DNA of 7,827 nt from CAIQPV01 sp963719855 (GTDB lineage: Bacteria > Pseudomonadota > Gammaproteobacteria > Burkholderiales > Gallionellaceae), in the NCBI GenBank assembly GCA_963719855.1, contig CAVRDK010000006.1, positions 1-7,827 on the forward strand. The letters are read 5' to 3'. The translations under genes were made by a program, and so were the position numbers. Under the pieces are notes generated by a model. That model was not told the DNA's origin, did no database searches, and saw only the letters and a program-made list of their open reading frames with translations. Within the stretch, counting starts at the first letter, position 1. Each line of letters begins with the position of its first letter. Of the stretch, positions 7,238 through 7,827 are shown one piece after another.

Positions 7238-7737
7238 GCGTTAGCGATTTTCCAGCGGGCAGGGAAGCCTTCTTCGCCGTTAACCTGCTCCAGCACACCG
7301 CGCTGCCACTGGCGGCGTATGACGTTGTATATCTTGTGCTGAAAGGCGAAATACATCTTCTCATCCCCCGCATCCATCAGGCACTCGCGCATAATGACGC
7401 GCCCGATCTCGGATGGTGCTGCTGGCTCTTTGGATTCCCTGATCTTCTCCAGCACCCGCCGGGCGAGTTCGCCCCGGCGAAATCCTTCCCTGGTTCTGCG
7501 CCGCATGATCTTATTGGGTAACTTGGGCGGTTCCGGTTCTGCCACCCCGAACACCTTGAGCGTTTCTACAATCGCCGTCAGTTCGCGGCGCATCCGGCTG
7601 ATCTGATCTTCCAAGTCCAGAAGCTGGCCGCCAAGCGAAGCTTTCTTGGCTAACAGCACCGTGATTACCATCGCATCGCTATTCTGAACATCAGTGCTGG
7701 CCGGTGTGATAACCTGTAAATCATTCGTGGCATTCAT
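7234..7737 (-). CDS. Hypothetical coiled-coil / winged-helix-like protein of the transposon
   Basis: This 167-aa protein is of unknown function. ATG 7737 is chosen because AGGGGA lies about 6 nt upstream; an in-frame GTG at 7761 has no such signal. Residues about 28-62 (LLAKKASLGGQLLDLEDQIS onward) show heptad-like leucines and charges and probably form a coiled coil. A short proline-rich linker (67-74) and a basic stretch KIMRRRTREGFRR (76-88) follow. The C-terminal part, about 88-165, contains SEIGRVIMREC, a YNVIRRQWQRGVLEQV helix and GFPARWKIA, a pattern suggesting a winged helix. There is no signal peptide or membrane segment. It lies between transposase and right inverted repeat, so it moves with the element, and it converges on the transposase with a 4-bp overlap of stop codons. 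It could be a DNA-binding accessory or regulator of transposition, or another passenger. Confidence 0.75.
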   Translation of the reverse strand: MNATNDLQVITPASTDVQNSDAMVITVLLAKKASLGGQLLDLEDQISRMRRELTAIVETLKVFGVAEPEPPKLPNKIMRRRTREGFRRGELARRVLEKIRESKEPAAPSEIGRVIMRECLMDAGDEKMYFAFQHKIYNVIRRQWQRGVLEQVNGEEGFPARWKIANA

Positions 7738-7801
7738 GATTGTTCCCCTGTGAAATAACACAGCGGAATTTTAGGCGGGAATTGGGAAAAGTTCAGGACT
7801 G

Positions 7802-7827
7802 GCTTGGGCTACAGCACCATAATACCG
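7802..7827 (-). repeat. Right terminal inverted repeat of outer transposon
   Basis: It reads inward from the window end as CGGTATTATGGTGCTGTAGC plus six more bases identical to 5-30. The window stops exactly at its outer edge, so no right flank is available. The 64 bp between it and the last gene hold only that gene's ribosome binding site and an AT-rich leader. Confidence 0.9.

Overview
The window looks like one nested mobile element carrying a broken, phase-variable restriction-modification (RM) gene. Nothing in it identifies the host securely. IS21-type istA/istB, an IS1595/ISXO2-type transposase and a tetranucleotide-repeat phase switch all fit a proteobacterium, perhaps a beta- or gammaproteobacterium, but that is inference. 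There are no RNA genes, no CRISPR array and no chromosomal housekeeping genes.

Outer element. A perfect 26-bp inverted repeat lies at 5-30 and 7802-7827, within 4 bases of the window start and exactly at its end. The only transposase that fits it is the IS1595/ISXO2-like gene at 6269-7237, next to the right end. No second copy of the repeat lies close upstream of that gene. Its partner end is therefore probably the left one, and everything between is passenger DNA. From left to right the element holds the RM gene (minus strand), a small helix-turn-helix-like gene (minus), a divergent control region, the transposase (plus) and a coiled-coil/winged-helix-like gene (minus), which overlaps the transposase stop tail-to-tail by 4 bp.

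RM gene. It runs on the minus strand from ATG 5899 to TGA 114. It is an Eco57I-like (type IIG) single-chain enzyme with a PD-(D/E)XK nuclease motif, a gamma-class N6-adenine methyltransferase (DTACGSGSF, NPPY) and a TaqI-like target-recognition region. Two independent lesions disable it. First, a (GCTG)15.75 tract at 5801-5863, just after the start codon, puts the ATG out of frame with the body; losing one unit restores the frame. Second, a 2571-bp IS21-family element (1250-3820, 4-bp target duplication TTAC) splits the gene at an IDFG-NYKVF junction. Removing the IS and one TTAC copy rejoins the frame exactly. With one repeat unit fewer as well, it would encode about 1068 residues.

How the parts may work together. 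The 74-aa gene upstream ends one base before the RM start, so the two are probably cotranscribed and translationally coupled. Three copies of TGACGAA about 31-32 bp apart lie in the divergent region and could be operators. The ancestral element, about 5.25 kb without the IS21 insertion, would have been a transposon moving a phase-variable RM enzyme with a possible regulator.
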